Positions 45,525-54,614 of a DNA stretch of 64,000 nucleotides are shown one piece after another. Position 1 is the stretch's first letter. Each line of letters begins with the position of its first letter. Source of the DNA: an uncultured Agathobacter sp. (GTDB lineage Bacteria; Bacillota; Clostridia; Lachnospirales; Lachnospiraceae); contig CAKRNE010000004.1 of assembly GCA_934365945.1 (NCBI GenBank), positions 1-64,000 on the forward strand, given 5' to 3'. Below the pieces are notes generated by a model that searched no databases, was not told where the DNA came from, and saw only the letters and a list, made by a program, of their open reading frames with translations. A program made the translations under genes and the position numbers.

Positions 45525-46286
45525 ATGACAAAGGTAATTATGAATGGCTGCAACGGCAAAATGGGACAGACTATCACAGAAATCTGTAAGGCTGATGCGG
45601 ATATCGAGATTGTAGCCGGTATTGATTTATATGATGGAATAGACAATGACTATCCTGTTTTTTCAAGCATTGACAAATGTGATGTAGACGCTGATGTGGT
45701 CATAGATTTTTCCAATGCCAAGGCTGTTGACGGGGTGCTGGACTATTGCGTGGACAAGCAGATCCCGGTTGTTTTATGCACCACAGGTCTTAGTGATGAG
45801 CAGCTTGCAAAGGTTGAGGAGTGCTACAAGAAGGTGGCAGTGCTCAAGTCTGCAAACATGTCACTTGGCATAAACACTCTTATGGCTCTTCTCAAAAAGG
45901 CTGCACAGGTTTTTGCACCGGCAGGCTTCGACATGGAGATTGTTGAGAAGCATCACAATTTGAAGCTTGATGCACCTTCAGGTACAGCGCTTGCGCTTGC
46001 TGATTCAATCAACGAGGCTATGGACAATGAGTATCACTATGTTTACGACCGCAGCCAGCGCAGAGAGAAGCGTGATCCTAAGGAAATCGGTATTTCTGCT
46101 GTCAGAGGCGGAAGCATCGTAGGTGAGCACGAGGTACTTTTCTGTGGGCAGGATGAGGTGATTGAGTTTAAGCATACTGCTTATTCTAAGGCTGTTTTTG
46201 CGAAGGGTGCTGTTGAGGCTGCCAAGTTCCTTAAGGGAAAAGGTGCAGGTCACTACGATATGGCGGATGTTATTGCAGCTAAGTAG
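45525..46286 (+). CDS. dapB: 4-hydroxy-tetrahydrodipicolinate reductase
   Basis: A 253-residue enzyme. The Rossmann start MNGCNGKMGQTI binds NAD(P)H. The FSNAKAVDGVLDY and CTTGLSDEQ segments are typical. The catalytic EKHHNLKLDAPSGTAL motif holds the His-His pair and the substrate-binding lysine. IGISAVRGGSIVGEHEV is the C-terminal signature. It reduces the DapA product to tetrahydrodipicolinate, which DapL (39556) uses. It is co-transcribed with dapA. Confidence 0.98.
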   Translation: MTKVIMNGCNGKMGQTITEICKADADIEIVAGIDLYDGIDNDYPVFSSIDKCDVDADVVIDFSNAKAVDGVLDYCVDKQIPVVLCTTGLSDEQLAKVEECYKKVAVLKSANMSLGINTLMALLKKAAQVFAPAGFDMEIVEKHHNLKLDAPSGTALALADSINEAMDNEYHYVYDRSQRREKRDPKEIGISAVRGGSIVGEHEVLFCGQDEVIEFKHTAYSKAVFAKGAVEAAKFLKGKGAGHYDMADVIAAK

Positions 46287-46305
46287 ATTTAGGCTGTTTA
46301 TCATT

Positions 46306-46600
46306 GTGGCGATAGGGCGGGCGTAAGCTCCGGGCACAGGGGTGCACACGCACTCTCTCGGGGCGCTACGCTACGTGGCTAAGATTCTGTACGAAATTAT
46401 GCTTGATGGGTTTCTATGCTTGACGAAACCGTCGAAACGCGCCGTCCGTGGCGCGGTTCTCCTCACCCCTGCGTCCATGCAGGGGTGTTTCTGCATTTCA
46501 TGGGCATAATTTCTACAGTATCTAAGCCACTTCGCTATTCGCGCTTCGGGAGAGTGCGTGTGCACCCCTGTGCCCGGGGCTTACGCCCTTACGTTGTGGC
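46306..46600. repeat. GC-rich ~295-bp imperfect palindrome (MITE-like or structured RNA)
   Basis: Two arms of about 85-95 bases (46306-46402 and 46504-46600) are inverted copies of each other. A 28-base stretch is perfectly matched: 46330-46357 and 46550-46577. Inside the loop lie two more perfect hairpins: CGCGCC/GGCGCG (46438-46455) and CACCCCTGC/GCAGGGGTG (46464-46487). The base composition is much more GC-rich than the neighbourhood. It has no ORF with an RBS. It may be a non-autonomous mobile element or a structured RNA. Confidence 0.85.
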
Positions 46601-46638
46601 TCTCAATGTACGAATATGGGTACACTTGCGGATTTTGC

Positions 46639-46667
46639 TTGATTTATTGGGGAGCGCGTATTATATT
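46639..46667 (+). promoter_or_regulatory. Probable promoter of the thiamine operon
   Basis: TTGATT (46639-46644), a 17-bp spacer and TATATT (46662-46667), about 120 bp upstream of the TPP riboswitch. The leader would include the dispersed repeat copy A. Confidence 0.5.
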
Positions 46668-46710
46668 AAATATAATGACTATTCAGAACCACTGAGGACA
46701 AGAAAAGCTG

Positions 46711-46761
46711 ATGCGTCATGCGTTTTTGCGAATGTGCGTGGTGTGGTTCTGGATAGCTACG
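46711..46761 (+). repeat. Dispersed intergenic repeat, copy A
   Basis: The core GCGTTTTTGCGAATGTGCGT is followed by GGTGTGGTTCTGGATAGCTACG. Close relatives lie at 48648-48698 (copy B) and 56111-56164 (copy C). The copy lies between the thi promoter and the riboswitch. Confidence 0.85.
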
Positions 46762-46784
46762 TTATTGTTAGATTTAATTTTAAA

Positions 46785-46880
46785 AATACAACAGGGGAGC
46801 TGGCATTTAGCCGGCTGAGAGTAGACTGGTAGTGTCTTGACCCATAACCTGATTTGGATAATGCCAACGTAGGATAATAT
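46785..46880 (+). ncRNA. TPP riboswitch (THI box)
   Basis: GGGGAGC near 46795, GGCTGAGAGTAGA near 46813, CTTGACCCATAACCTGAT from 46836 and GGATAATGCCAACGTAGG ending near 46873 are the conserved blocks of the TPP aptamer in the right order. With the following terminator it turns off thiM-E-D-C-W when thiamine pyrophosphate is abundant. Confidence 0.95.
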
Positions 46881-46894
46881 CGCACGATTTTTAG

Positions 46895-46928
46895 GCGGAT
46901 ATACTGATTGGTGGTATATCCGCTTTTT
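46895..46928 (+). terminator. Expression-platform terminator of the TPP riboswitch
   Basis: GCGGATATAC (46895-46904) pairs perfectly with GTATATCCGC (46914-46923), followed by TTTTT. It lies about 17 bases before the thiM start. Confidence 0.92.
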
Positions 46929-46944
46929 GAATGCGTGGGTGATT

Positions 46945-47901
46945 ATGAATATTTGTAAAGAGATACAGATGGATAATTTTATAGAAAAGCTTAAGTTGCG
47001 CAGTCCTTTGATTCACAACATCACAAATATGGTTACTATCAATGATGTGGCAAATATTGAGCTGGCATGTGGAGCGAGGCCTATTATGGCTATGGCGCCT
47101 CAGGAGATGGATGAGGTCACGGGTATATGCGATGGGCTGAACCTGAATATAGGCACTCCTTCTGAGGAGAGGTTTGAAGCGATGCGCATTGCTGCGAGGA
47201 TGGCAGCTAAAAAGAGCATTCCGATTGTGCTTGACCTGGTTGGTGTGGGCGTGAGCCGCTTTAGGATGGATTTTGTAATGAGCCTGCTTGACGAGGTGCA
47301 TGTGGATGTGATTAAGGGCAATTTGTCTGAAATCAAGGCTGTTATGGAGCATAGCAGGTGCGATGGCGGCGTGGAAGTGACCGATACGGCAGATGAGTCT
47401 GATGCAAAGGCGCTTGCGTGCAGGGCGGCCCTGCGATATGGAAGCATCTGTGTGATTACAGGGGAGACTGACTATGTGGCACAATTATGTGATGAAGCCG
47501 GTGGTTATGACTATAATGAAAGAGGTGCAATGAACACCGATATGATGGGTATCAATGTGATGAATGTTGTTGTGCCTGATGCTGACGGATGCTCACATAA
47601 TTACAGGGTAGGAAGCATCACAGGCGGACATCCGATGATGAAGCGCGTGACAGGCACCGGATGTATGCTTTCAGGGCTTATTTGTGCGTTTGTTGCGGCT
47701 GCCTGCGATGATAAATACGGTGCAGTCACGGCAGCACTTAGCTGCATGAAGAGGGCAGGAGGGCTTGCGGCCGCTGGTATGACAGAGTGTGATATGAGGA
47801 CAAACAGCTGTCATTTCGTTAAGCCTGGAAATGCTTCATACAGGGACAGGCTGATTGATGCAGTATATCATATATGCGATGGTGATTATGCACTGATGTG
47901 A
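46945..47901 (+). CDS. thiM: Hydroxyethylthiazole kinase
   Basis: About 318 residues from ATG 46945; ATG 46969 (MDNFIEKLKL) is an equally possible start, and both ribosome sites are weak. The SPLIHNITNMVTINDVAN motif is the ThiM substrate-binding start, followed by GARPIMA and the VLDLVGVGVSRFR block. The kinase end holds TGTGCMLSGLICAFV with the catalytic cysteine/glycine anion hole. It phosphorylates thiazole alcohol for salvage into thiamine. It is the first gene after the TPP riboswitch. Confidence 0.95.
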   Translation: MNICKEIQMDNFIEKLKLRSPLIHNITNMVTINDVANIELACGARPIMAMAPQEMDEVTGICDGLNLNIGTPSEERFEAMRIAARMAAKKSIPIVLDLVGVGVSRFRMDFVMSLLDEVHVDVIKGNLSEIKAVMEHSRCDGGVEVTDTADESDAKALACRAALRYGSICVITGETDYVAQLCDEAGGYDYNERGAMNTDMMGINVMNVVVPDADGCSHNYRVGSITGGHPMMKRVTGTGCMLSGLICAFVAAACDDKYGAVTAALSCMKRAGGLAAAGMTECDMRTNSCHFVKPGNASYRDRLIDAVYHICDGDYALM

Positions 47902-47985
47902 ATATCGCTGCATGACAGACAATTGGTATGCATGTCATGAGTCTTATATTTTGGAAAACAACAGGATAAGAGGTGAAAGGTTTAT

Positions 47986-48636
47986 ATGAACAAAACTGAT
48001 TTAAAGCTCTACGCTATAACAGACAGGCAGTGGCTGCACGGAGCGAGGCTTTCTGAGCATGTGAAGCTTGCGATAGAGGGTGGGGCCACGATGATTCAGA
48101 TCCGTGACAAGGATATCCTTAGTACAGATTCTGATGCAGGGCTTAATGATGAGTATCAGGAGGCTCTTGAGATAAAGAAAATCTGCCACGAGCACAATGT
48201 GCCGCTCATCATCAATGATAACGTGCAGTTTGCAATTGATATAGATGCCGATGGAGTGCATCTGGGGCAGGATGACATGAATCCGGCAGAGGCCAGAAAG
48301 CTTCTTGGAACCGACAAGATAATAGGTGTCACGGCAAAGACAGTGGAGCAGGCAAAGAGAGCAGAGGCTGACGGTGCTGACTATCTGGGAAGCGGAGCAG
48401 TGTTCGGCTCTACCACAAAGCTCAATGCAAAGCCTATGACAAAGGAGCTTCTGTGTGAAATCACGGCGGCTGTCGATATACCGGTTGTTGCAATCGGAGG
48501 CATAAATGCAGACAATGCAGCCACGCTAAATGGCACAGGGATTGCAGGAATCGCCGTGGTAGGAGCTATATTTGCAAGCGCTGATATAAAGGCTGCGGCC
48601 AAAGAGCTTGCAGAAATATGCGATAAAATGCTGTAA
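47986..48636 (+). CDS. thiE: Thiamine-phosphate synthase
   Basis: A 216-residue TIM-barrel enzyme. Motifs: AIEGGATMIQIRDKDI (PPi site), LIINDNVQFAIDIDADGVHLGQDDM, VTAKTVEQAKRAEADGADYLGSG-type GSGAVFGSTTKLNA, and VVAIGGINADNA (phosphate site). It joins HMP-PP and thiazole phosphate into thiamine phosphate. It lies between thiM and thiD. Confidence 0.97.
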   Translation: MNKTDLKLYAITDRQWLHGARLSEHVKLAIEGGATMIQIRDKDILSTDSDAGLNDEYQEALEIKKICHEHNVPLIINDNVQFAIDIDADGVHLGQDDMNPAEARKLLGTDKIIGVTAKTVEQAKRAEADGADYLGSGAVFGSTTKLNAKPMTKELLCEITAAVDIPVVAIGGINADNAATLNGTGIAGIAVVGAIFASADIKAAAKELAEICDKML

Positions 48637-48647
48637 TTGCAGCAGGT

Positions 48648-48698
48648 CACATCGTGCGTTTTTGCGAATGTGTGTGGTGTGGCTCGAATAGTTACGAG
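48648..48698 (+). repeat. Dispersed intergenic repeat, copy B
   Basis: CGTGCGTTTTTGCGAATGTG continues TGTGGTGTGGCTCGAATAGTTACG. It begins 12 bp after the thiE stop and ends about 30 bp before thiD. It matches copy A in about 38 of 45 core positions (hand count). Confidence 0.85.
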
Positions 48699-48728
48699 AA
48701 ATTACAAAATTCAGAAAGGGGCGTAGAT

Positions 48729-49520
48729 ATGCATACAGCACTTACAATTGCGGGAAGTGATTCAAGTGGCGGCGCAGGCGTGCAGGCTGATTTAAAGACC
48801 ATGCTTGCAAACGGTGTATTTGGCGAGAGTGTCATCACAGCACTTACGGCACAAAACACCATGGGAGTTGACGCGGTGATGAATGTGCCGGCGGATTTTA
48901 TCGAGGCACAGATGAAGGCTGTTTTTACGGATATTTTTCCGGATGCGGTGAAAATCGGTATGACATCATCGGTAGATACAATTGAGGCAATTGCCGCAGG
49001 ACTTGTAAAGTACAAGGCAAAAAACATAGTTTTGGACCCGGTAATGGTCGCTACAAGCGGAAGCAGGCTGCTTGAAGAAAATGCAGCAAACACTCTGATG
49101 GAGAAGCTGTTTCCGTTAGCTGATATCATCACGCCAAATATTCCTGAGCTTGAGGTGATATCAGGCAGACAGATTGAAAGCAAGGATGATATCATAGAGG
49201 CAGCAAAGGCCATTTATGATAAATACGGCTGTCCGGTTTTAAGCAAGGGAGGCCATTTCACAGACACAGCATGTGTGTGTGACTATTTGTGGGATGGAAA
49301 GCAGATTATCACCTTTGAGACAAAAAGAGTGGATAATCCCAACTCACACGGCACAGGCTGCACGCTTTCTTCAGCGATAGCCAGTGGTCTGGCAAAGGGA
49401 CTATCGCTTGAGCAGGCTGTGGATAACGGCAAGCGATATGTCACGGCATGTTTAAAAGCCATGCTTGACTTGGGACACGGCAGTGGTCCTATGAATCATG
49501 GAGCGATGTTCATACAATGA
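48729..49520 (+). CDS. thiD: Hydroxymethylpyrimidine (phosphate) kinase
   Basis: A 263-residue ribokinase-fold enzyme. I chose ATG 48729 behind AAAGGGG; the longer reading from 48654 runs through the dispersed repeat. Motifs: IAGSDSSGGAGVQADLKTM, VLDPVMVATSG, LADIITPNIPELEVISG and the catalytic NSHGTGCTLSSAIAS. It phosphorylates HMP and HMP-P, supplying ThiE. Confidence 0.96.
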   Translation: MHTALTIAGSDSSGGAGVQADLKTMLANGVFGESVITALTAQNTMGVDAVMNVPADFIEAQMKAVFTDIFPDAVKIGMTSSVDTIEAIAAGLVKYKAKNIVLDPVMVATSGSRLLEENAANTLMEKLFPLADIITPNIPELEVISGRQIESKDDIIEAAKAIYDKYGCPVLSKGGHFTDTACVCDYLWDGKQIITFETKRVDNPNSHGTGCTLSSAIASGLAKGLSLEQAVDNGKRYVTACLKAMLDLGHGSGPMNHGAMFIQ

Positions 49521-49615
49521 AATAAGCACATGTTAAATAATTAATATCGGTAATAACAATAAGAATAGTAATAACTACTAATTAACAGTAATAAAATAAA
49601 GAACAGGAGAGTACA

Positions 49616-50926
49616 ATGAGTAATTACACAACACAGATGGATGCCGCAAGAAAGGGCATCGTAACACCTGAAATCGAAAAGGTAGCAAAGAAAGAGAAGA
49701 TGGATGTAGACAAGCTGATGGAGCTTGTTGCAAGCGGAAAGGTAGCTATTCCTGCCAATAAGCATCACAAGTCACTTGATGCAGAGGGTGTTGGAAGCAT
49801 GCTTCGCACAAAAATCAATGTAAACCTCGGAGTCTCAAGAGACTGCAAGGACTATGATGTGGAGATGCAGAAGGTTATGAGCGCTGTAAAGCTTGGAGCA
49901 GAGGCTATCATGGATCTTTCAAGCCATGGCAACACACAGCCATTCAGACAGAAGCTCACAAGCGAATGTCCTGCAATGATAGGAACAGTTCCTGTTTATG
50001 ACAGCGTAATCCACTATCAGCGAGATCTTGCAACACTTACAGCACAGGATTTTGTCGATGTAGTCAGACTCCATGCTGAGGATGGAGTGGACTTCGTCAC
50101 ACTTCACTGCGGAATCACAAGAAAAACAATAGACCAGATTAAAAAGCACAAGCGTAAGATGAATATCGTAAGCCGTGGAGGAAGCCTTGTATTTGCATGG
50201 ATGTGCATGACAGGAGAGGAAAATCCTTTCTACGAGCACTATGATGAGATACTTGAAATCTGTGAAGAGCATGATGTGACAATCTCTCTCGGAGATGCCT
50301 GCAGACCGGGATGCCTGGCAGATGCAACAGATGTATGCCAGATAGAGGAGCTTGTAAGACTTGGAGAGCTCACAAAGCGTGCATGGGATCACAATGTACA
50401 GGTCATGGTAGAGGGACCGGGACATGTGCCGCTTGATCAGGTAGCAGCAAACATGAAGGTACAGCAGTCAATCTGTATGGGAGCACCATTCTATGTACTT
50501 GGACCTCTAGTAACAGATATCGCGCCGGGCTATGACCACATCACAGCAGCAATCGGTGGAGCTGTGGCAGCAATGAACGGAGCTGCATTCCTGTGCTACG
50601 TGACACCTGCTGAGCATCTTGCTCTTCCAAATGTGGAGGATACAAAGCAGGGCATCATCGCATCAAAGATTGCAGCTCATGCAGCAGATATTGCAAAGGG
50701 AATCCCGGGAGCCAGAGATATAGATGATAAGATGGCAGATGCCAGACGTGTGCTCGACTGGGATGCACAGTTTGCATGTGCACTTGACCCGGAGACAGCT
50801 AAGGCTATCAGGGATGACCGTCTGCCAGAGGATGACCACAGCGAGGCATGCAGTATGTGCGGTAAATTCTGTGCAGTGCGAAGCATGAACAAGGCACTCG
50901 CAGGAGAGTATATTGATATACTATAA
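49616..50926 (+). CDS. thiC: Phosphomethylpyrimidine synthase
   Basis: A 436-residue radical-SAM enzyme of the short bacterial type. It has [39 protein letters not shown] and [11 protein letters not shown]. The [4Fe-4S] cluster motif CSMCGKFC is at the C-terminus. It converts AIR to HMP-P. With ThiD, ThiE and ThiM, and with no thiG/thiH/thiS here, the HMP branch is complete and thiazole may be salvaged or made elsewhere. Confidence 0.98.
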   Translation: MSNYTTQMDAARKGIVTPEIEKVAKKEKMDVDKLMELVASGKVAIPANKHHKSLDAEGVGSMLRTKINVNLGVSRDCKDYDVEMQKVMSAVKLGAEAIMDLSSHGNTQPFRQKLTSECPAMIGTVPVYDSVIHYQRDLATLTAQDFVDVVRLHAEDGVDFVTLHCGITRKTIDQIKKHKRKMNIVSRGGSLVFAWMCMTGEENPFYEHYDEILEICEEHDVTISLGDACRPGCLADATDVCQIEELVRLGELTKRAWDHNVQVMVEGPGHVPLDQVAANMKVQQSICMGAPFYVLGPLVTDIAPGYDHITAAIGGAVAAMNGAAFLCYVTPAEHLALPNVEDTKQGIIASKIAAHAADIAKGIPGARDIDDKMADARRVLDWDAQFACALDPETAKAIRDDRLPEDDHSEACSMCGKFCAVRSMNKALAGEYIDIL

Positions 50927-50938
50927 GGTGAGATAGTA

Positions 50939-51475
50939 ATGGAAAGTAAAAAGAACATTAAAAAATCAACTATTTCAATCAGAAAGCTTGCCATGGCAGG
51001 AGTGCTTGTGGCAGTTGCCGTAGCAGGAAGCTTAATAAGCTTTCCTGTTGCCGGCAGCAAATGTGCACCAGTGCAGCACATGGTCAATATATGTGCAGCA
51101 GTATTTCTTGGACCTGCATGGGGTGTCGGTGTGGCATTTTGTGCGAGTATCATCAGAAACCTGACAGGGCTTGGAAGCCTCATGGCATTCCCTGGAAGCA
51201 TGGTAGGTGCGCTGTGCTGTGGTCTGATGTACAGATTCAGCAAAAAAATCATACCTACATGTATCGCAGAGGCGCTCGGCACCGGCATACTCGGAGGTCT
51301 TGCAGCGTATCCTCTGGCAAAATATGTGATGCTTATTCAGCCGGACGGCATGTTTATATACATAGTGCCATTCCTTATCTCTACAGTGGCCGGAAGCATA
51401 GTGGCAGCAATTGTCATGCTGATTCTTAAGAAAAATGGTGCACTGGCAGCATTTAAGGATAATCTGGAGAGATAG
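50939..51475 (+). CDS. thiW: ECF transporter S component ThiW
   Basis: A 178-residue membrane protein with about five to six helices. SFPVAGSKCAPVQHMVNICAAVFLGP and FCASIIRNLTGLGSLMAFPGSM-type blocks are typical for ThiW. It is the substrate-binding subunit for uptake of a thiamine thiazole precursor, with energising EcfT/A units encoded elsewhere. It starts 12 bp after thiC, and ThiM would phosphorylate the imported thiazole. Confidence 0.9.
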   Translation: MESKKNIKKSTISIRKLAMAGVLVAVAVAGSLISFPVAGSKCAPVQHMVNICAAVFLGPAWGVGVAFCASIIRNLTGLGSLMAFPGSMVGALCCGLMYRFSKKIIPTCIAEALGTGILGGLAAYPLAKYVMLIQPDGMFIYIVPFLISTVAGSIVAAIVMLILKKNGALAAFKDNLER

Positions 51476-51812
51476 TTTAAGACTGATTCAGAAATGTTAT
51501 ATTATAAAAGTCTGAATTGTTACTTAAAGTTAATCAATTTGGGATTGTTAAATAATAGTCAATGTGGTATAGTTTTCTTCGAACGGTATTCGAAGGAAAC
51601 TGTATCATGGAGGATGTGTTGTCACCTTATGACAGAGCATATCCGGCAGACACAAGGAGGCCGAAAGCACATTGCTGCAGCAGATATGAAGCAGACAGCA
51701 AAGTGACAGGCGCGCACAGGATAAATCGACCGCTGCCATACGGCACATGGCGGAGATTATATCAGCTGCGAGATAAGGAATGGTCTGACCGGCTTGGAAA
51801 GAAGGTGGTAGC
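51476..51812 (+). other. Leader of the pantothenate operon, no convincing gene
   Basis: An ORF of 84 codons (from 51562) crosses the region but starts without a Shine-Dalgarno and its predicted sequence (PYDRAYPADTRRPKAHCC) resembles no protein. It overlaps the next start. Several short complementary segments suggest RNA structure between about 51570 and 51790. It stands just where a pantothenate-operon leader element (for example the 'pan' motif) would be expected. No known aptamer was recognised with confidence. Confidence 0.35.
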
Positions 51813-52664
51813 ATGAAAATAGGCATAATCGGCGCAGGCAGAGTGGGTTGTTCTATAGGTAAATACCTAAGGACAAAGGACATAGAGCTTGCAGGCTATT
51901 ATGACGTGGATTCTGCGGCGGCTAAGGAGGCTGCGGAGTTTACAAGGACAGAGAACTTTGATTCGCTAAAGCAACTGGCGGATCAATCACAGATTATATT
52001 TATCACCACACCGGATTCATTTATTATACCGGTTTGGGAACAATTAAAAGAGCTGTCTCTAACGAATCAGATTATATGTCATTGCAGTGGCGCATTATCA
52101 TCCGATTCATTTTCCGGAAGGGAGAGCATGAGCGTATCATGCTGTTCAATTCATCCAATGTTACCGTTCAGTAACAAATTTTCATCATATGAGCAATTAA
52201 ATAAAGCATTTTTCACAGTGGAAGGGCAGGATGCTGCGGTTGAAGCAATATCCGGGCTGTTTTGTTCTATTGGAAATGAGGTATGCCGCATTGATGGCGC
52301 TAAAAAGGCAAAATATCATGCAGCGGCTAGTATTTTGAGCAATCAGGTGATTGCTGTCCTTGACATGGGCTATTCTCTTTTGGAGGACTGCGGCTTTACA
52401 AGGGCTGAGGCTGTAAGGGCTACAGGCCAGCTTGTGATGCGCAATATCGAAAATGTACTCGAAGCAGGCTGTGACGGCGCACTGACCGGACCAATCGAGA
52501 GAAACGATATTGAAACAGTGAAAAAGCATATCGCATGTATGCAAAATGACGATAGCGATGATGTCAGATTGTACAAAATGCTTGGCACAAAACTGGTAAA
52601 TATTGCTGAAAAAAAGAATCCTGATAAGGATTACACCCAGATGATGGAATTGCTAAGAGGCTGA
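51813..52664 (+). CDS. Rossmann/DUF2520 reductase, probable ketopantoate reductase (PanG type)
   Basis: A 283-residue protein behind GAAGGTGG. The Rossmann start IGIIGAGRVGCSIGKYL binds NAD(P)H. The ITTPDSFIIPVWEQL region ends the nucleotide domain, and CHCSGALSSDSF is followed by the DUF2520 domain (IHPMLPF and AKKAKYHAAASILSNQ). This family layout matches PanG, an alternative to PanE. It is first in the panB-panC-panD order and no other ketopantoate reductase gene is present, so it likely reduces ketopantoate to pantoate. Confidence 0.8.
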   Translation: MKIGIIGAGRVGCSIGKYLRTKDIELAGYYDVDSAAAKEAAEFTRTENFDSLKQLADQSQIIFITTPDSFIIPVWEQLKELSLTNQIICHCSGALSSDSFSGRESMSVSCCSIHPMLPFSNKFSSYEQLNKAFFTVEGQDAAVEAISGLFCSIGNEVCRIDGAKKAKYHAAASILSNQVIAVLDMGYSLLEDCGFTRAEAVRATGQLVMRNIENVLEAGCDGALTGPIERNDIETVKKHIACMQNDDSDDVRLYKMLGTKLVNIAEKKNPDKDYTQMMELLRG

Positions 52665-52670
52665 CAATAC

Positions 52671-52700
52671 CGTGAATGGTTCTGAATAGTTACAAGAAAC
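52671..52700 (+). repeat. Possible shortened copy of the dispersed repeat (copy D)
   Basis: GTGAATGGTTCTGAATAGTT corresponds to both ends of copies A-C with the middle GTGTGTGGTG deleted. It again lies directly after a stop codon and before a biosynthetic gene (panB). It is short, so the relation may be chance. Confidence 0.4.
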
Positions 52701-52732
52701 GGATTGTTGCAGAAAGACAGAGGGATTGGACA

Positions 52733-53560
52733 ATGAAAAATACAGTAGTAACTTTTAAACAGGCAAAGGAAAAGGGCGAGAAGCTCACGATGCTCACAGC
52801 ATATGATTATTCGACTGCAAAGCTCATAGATGAGGCAGGAATCAATGCAATTTTAGTAGGAGATTCTCTTGGCATGGTGGTGCTTGGCTATGAGGATACA
52901 CTTTCAGTGACTATGGAGGATATGATTCATCACAGTGCGGCGGTTTCAAGAGGCATAAAGGATACACTGCTCATCACAGATATGCCTTTTATGTCATATC
53001 AGACATCGGTTTATGATGCTGTGGTCAATGCAGGACGACTCGTGAAGGAAGGCCATGCGCAGGCAGTCAAGCTCGAGGGTGGCAAGGAGGTATGTCCACA
53101 GATAAAGGCTATCGTGGATGCGTCAATTCCGGTATGTGCACATTTAGGGCTTACACCACAGTCAGTAAACGCATTTGGCGGCTTCAAGGTGCAGGGCAAG
53201 GGTGAAGAGGCAGCACAGAAGCTTCTTGACGAGGCCCGTGCAGTCGAGGAGGCAGGAGCATTTGCAGTGGTGCTCGAGTGCGTGCCAAAGGCACTTGCCA
53301 AAAAAATCACAGAGAGCATAAGCATACCTACAATCGGTATCGGAGCAGGAGCAGACTGCGACGGCCAGGTGCTTGTATATCAGGATATGCTTGCCATGTA
53401 TGCAAACATGAAGCCGAAATTTGTAAAGCAGTTCGCACAGGTCGGAAAAGAGATGAATGAGGCATTCACAGCCTACAAAAAGGCTGTTGAGGAGGGAAGC
53501 TTCCCGGGTGAGGAGCATACCTTTAAGATGGATGAGACAATAATTGACAAGCTGTATTAG
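52733..53560 (+). CDS. panB: 3-methyl-2-oxobutanoate hydroxymethyltransferase
   Basis: A 275-residue TIM-barrel enzyme. I chose ATG 52733 behind AGAGGGA. Motifs: [37 protein letters not shown] (metal Asp), [21 protein letters not shown] and [15 protein letters not shown]. It adds a hydroxymethyl group from methylene-THF to ketoisovalerate, making ketopantoate. It follows the PanG-like gene. Confidence 0.98.
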   Translation: MKNTVVTFKQAKEKGEKLTMLTAYDYSTAKLIDEAGINAILVGDSLGMVVLGYEDTLSVTMEDMIHHSAAVSRGIKDTLLITDMPFMSYQTSVYDAVVNAGRLVKEGHAQAVKLEGGKEVCPQIKAIVDASIPVCAHLGLTPQSVNAFGGFKVQGKGEEAAQKLLDEARAVEEAGAFAVVLECVPKALAKKITESISIPTIGIGAGADCDGQVLVYQDMLAMYANMKPKFVKQFAQVGKEMNEAFTAYKKAVEEGSFPGEEHTFKMDETIIDKLY

Positions 53561-53630
53561 TATCGAAAATAGTATCGAAGAATATTTACGAAAAATAGTT
53601 ACGAAAAATAAAAGAATAAGGAGACGTAAA

Positions 53631-54470
53631 ATGTTAATATACGGACAAATCGAACAGGTGAGAGAAGCAGTAAAGGCATGGAAGAGAGAGGGCAAAAGCG
53701 TTGGTTTTGTACCTACAATGGGATACCTCCACGAGGGACATAAGAGCTTAATCGATGCGGCAAGACGCGAGAATGACAAGGTTGTAGTGAGCATTTTTGT
53801 AAATCCAATGCAGTTTGGCCCTACAGAGGATTTAGACAGCTATCCACGTGATTTAAACAGGGATGCAAAGCTTTGCGAGGATGCGGGAGTTGACATTATT
53901 TTCCATCCACAGCCTGAGGAGATGTACGCAGACGGCTTCTGCTCATATGTGGATATGAATGGCCTCACAACTGAGCTTTGTGGAAAAACAAGACCTATTC
54001 ATTTCAGAGGAGTACAGACGGTTGTACTGAAGCTGTTTCACATTGTGACACCTGACCGCGCATACTTTGGACAGAAGGATGCACAGCAGCTTGCGGTCAT
54101 AAAGCGTATGGTAAAGGATTTAAATGTTGATACAGAAATCATCGGCTGCCCAATCATCCGTGAGGAGGACGGACTGGCAAAGAGCTCAAGAAACACGTAT
54201 TTAAGTGAGGATGAAAGACAGGCAGCGCTTGTACTGAGCAGAAGCTTAAAAATCGGAAAGCAGCTCGTAGAGGATGGCGAGAAGAGTGCAAAGGTGGTAA
54301 AGGATGCAATCACAGCAGAGATAAACAAGGAGCCGCTTGCAAGAATTGATTATGTAGATGTGGTTGATTTTGACACAATCACACCGGTTGATGAGATTAA
54401 GGGAACAACACTCGTGGCAATTGCTGTCTATATCGGAAAGACAAGGCTGATTGACAATTTTATTGCGTAG
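53631..54470 (+). CDS. panC: Pantothenate synthetase
   Basis: A 279-residue enzyme of the nucleotidyltransferase fold. I chose ATG 53631 behind AAGGAGACG. Motifs: PTMGYLHEGHKSLI (HxGH), VSIFVNPMQFGPTEDLDSYPRD, VVLKLFHIVTPDRAYFGQKDAQQ and the KMSKS-like SSRNTYL. It joins pantoate and beta-alanine with ATP. It takes its beta-alanine from PanD, encoded next. Confidence 0.98.
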   Translation: MLIYGQIEQVREAVKAWKREGKSVGFVPTMGYLHEGHKSLIDAARRENDKVVVSIFVNPMQFGPTEDLDSYPRDLNRDAKLCEDAGVDIIFHPQPEEMYADGFCSYVDMNGLTTELCGKTRPIHFRGVQTVVLKLFHIVTPDRAYFGQKDAQQLAVIKRMVKDLNVDTEIIGCPIIREEDGLAKSSRNTYLSEDERQAALVLSRSLKIGKQLVEDGEKSAKVVKDAITAEINKEPLARIDYVDVVDFDTITPVDEIKGTTLVAIAVYIGKTRLIDNFIA

Positions 54471-54614
54471 ACGGACAATAATGATTTTTGAACAGTAACA
54501 ATTATTGGATAGTAACAATAATTTGTTGCTGTTCATACAAAAGTGATATTTATAAAAATCATTTCAGTATGATAGTCAAAAAGTAAAGTGATATATGAAA
54601 AAGAGGTACAAAAA

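Larger units (their letters stand above)
46287..46944 (+). other. 658-bp intergenic region between dapB and thiM
   Basis: It has no protein gene. In order it holds the palindromic element (46306-46600), a promoter (46639-46667), a copy of the dispersed repeat (46711-46761), the TPP riboswitch (46785-46880) and its terminator (46895-46928). Confidence 0.8.

Noticed and set aside
46306..46600. HEARO/OMEGA-type RNA
   Set aside because: Size and GC content would fit, but no IscB-like gene or diagnostic motif was recognised. The long inverted arms suit a MITE-like element as well, so no family name is given.
46416..46832. A 138-codon ORF across the palindromic element
   Set aside because: It has no ribosome-binding site, runs through inverted-repeat arms, the thi promoter and the start of the TPP riboswitch, and resembles no protein.
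51562..51816. An 84-codon ORF before the panG-like gene
   Set aside because: No Shine-Dalgarno, odd composition (many Arg, His and Cys) and overlap with the next start. Treated as non-coding leader.
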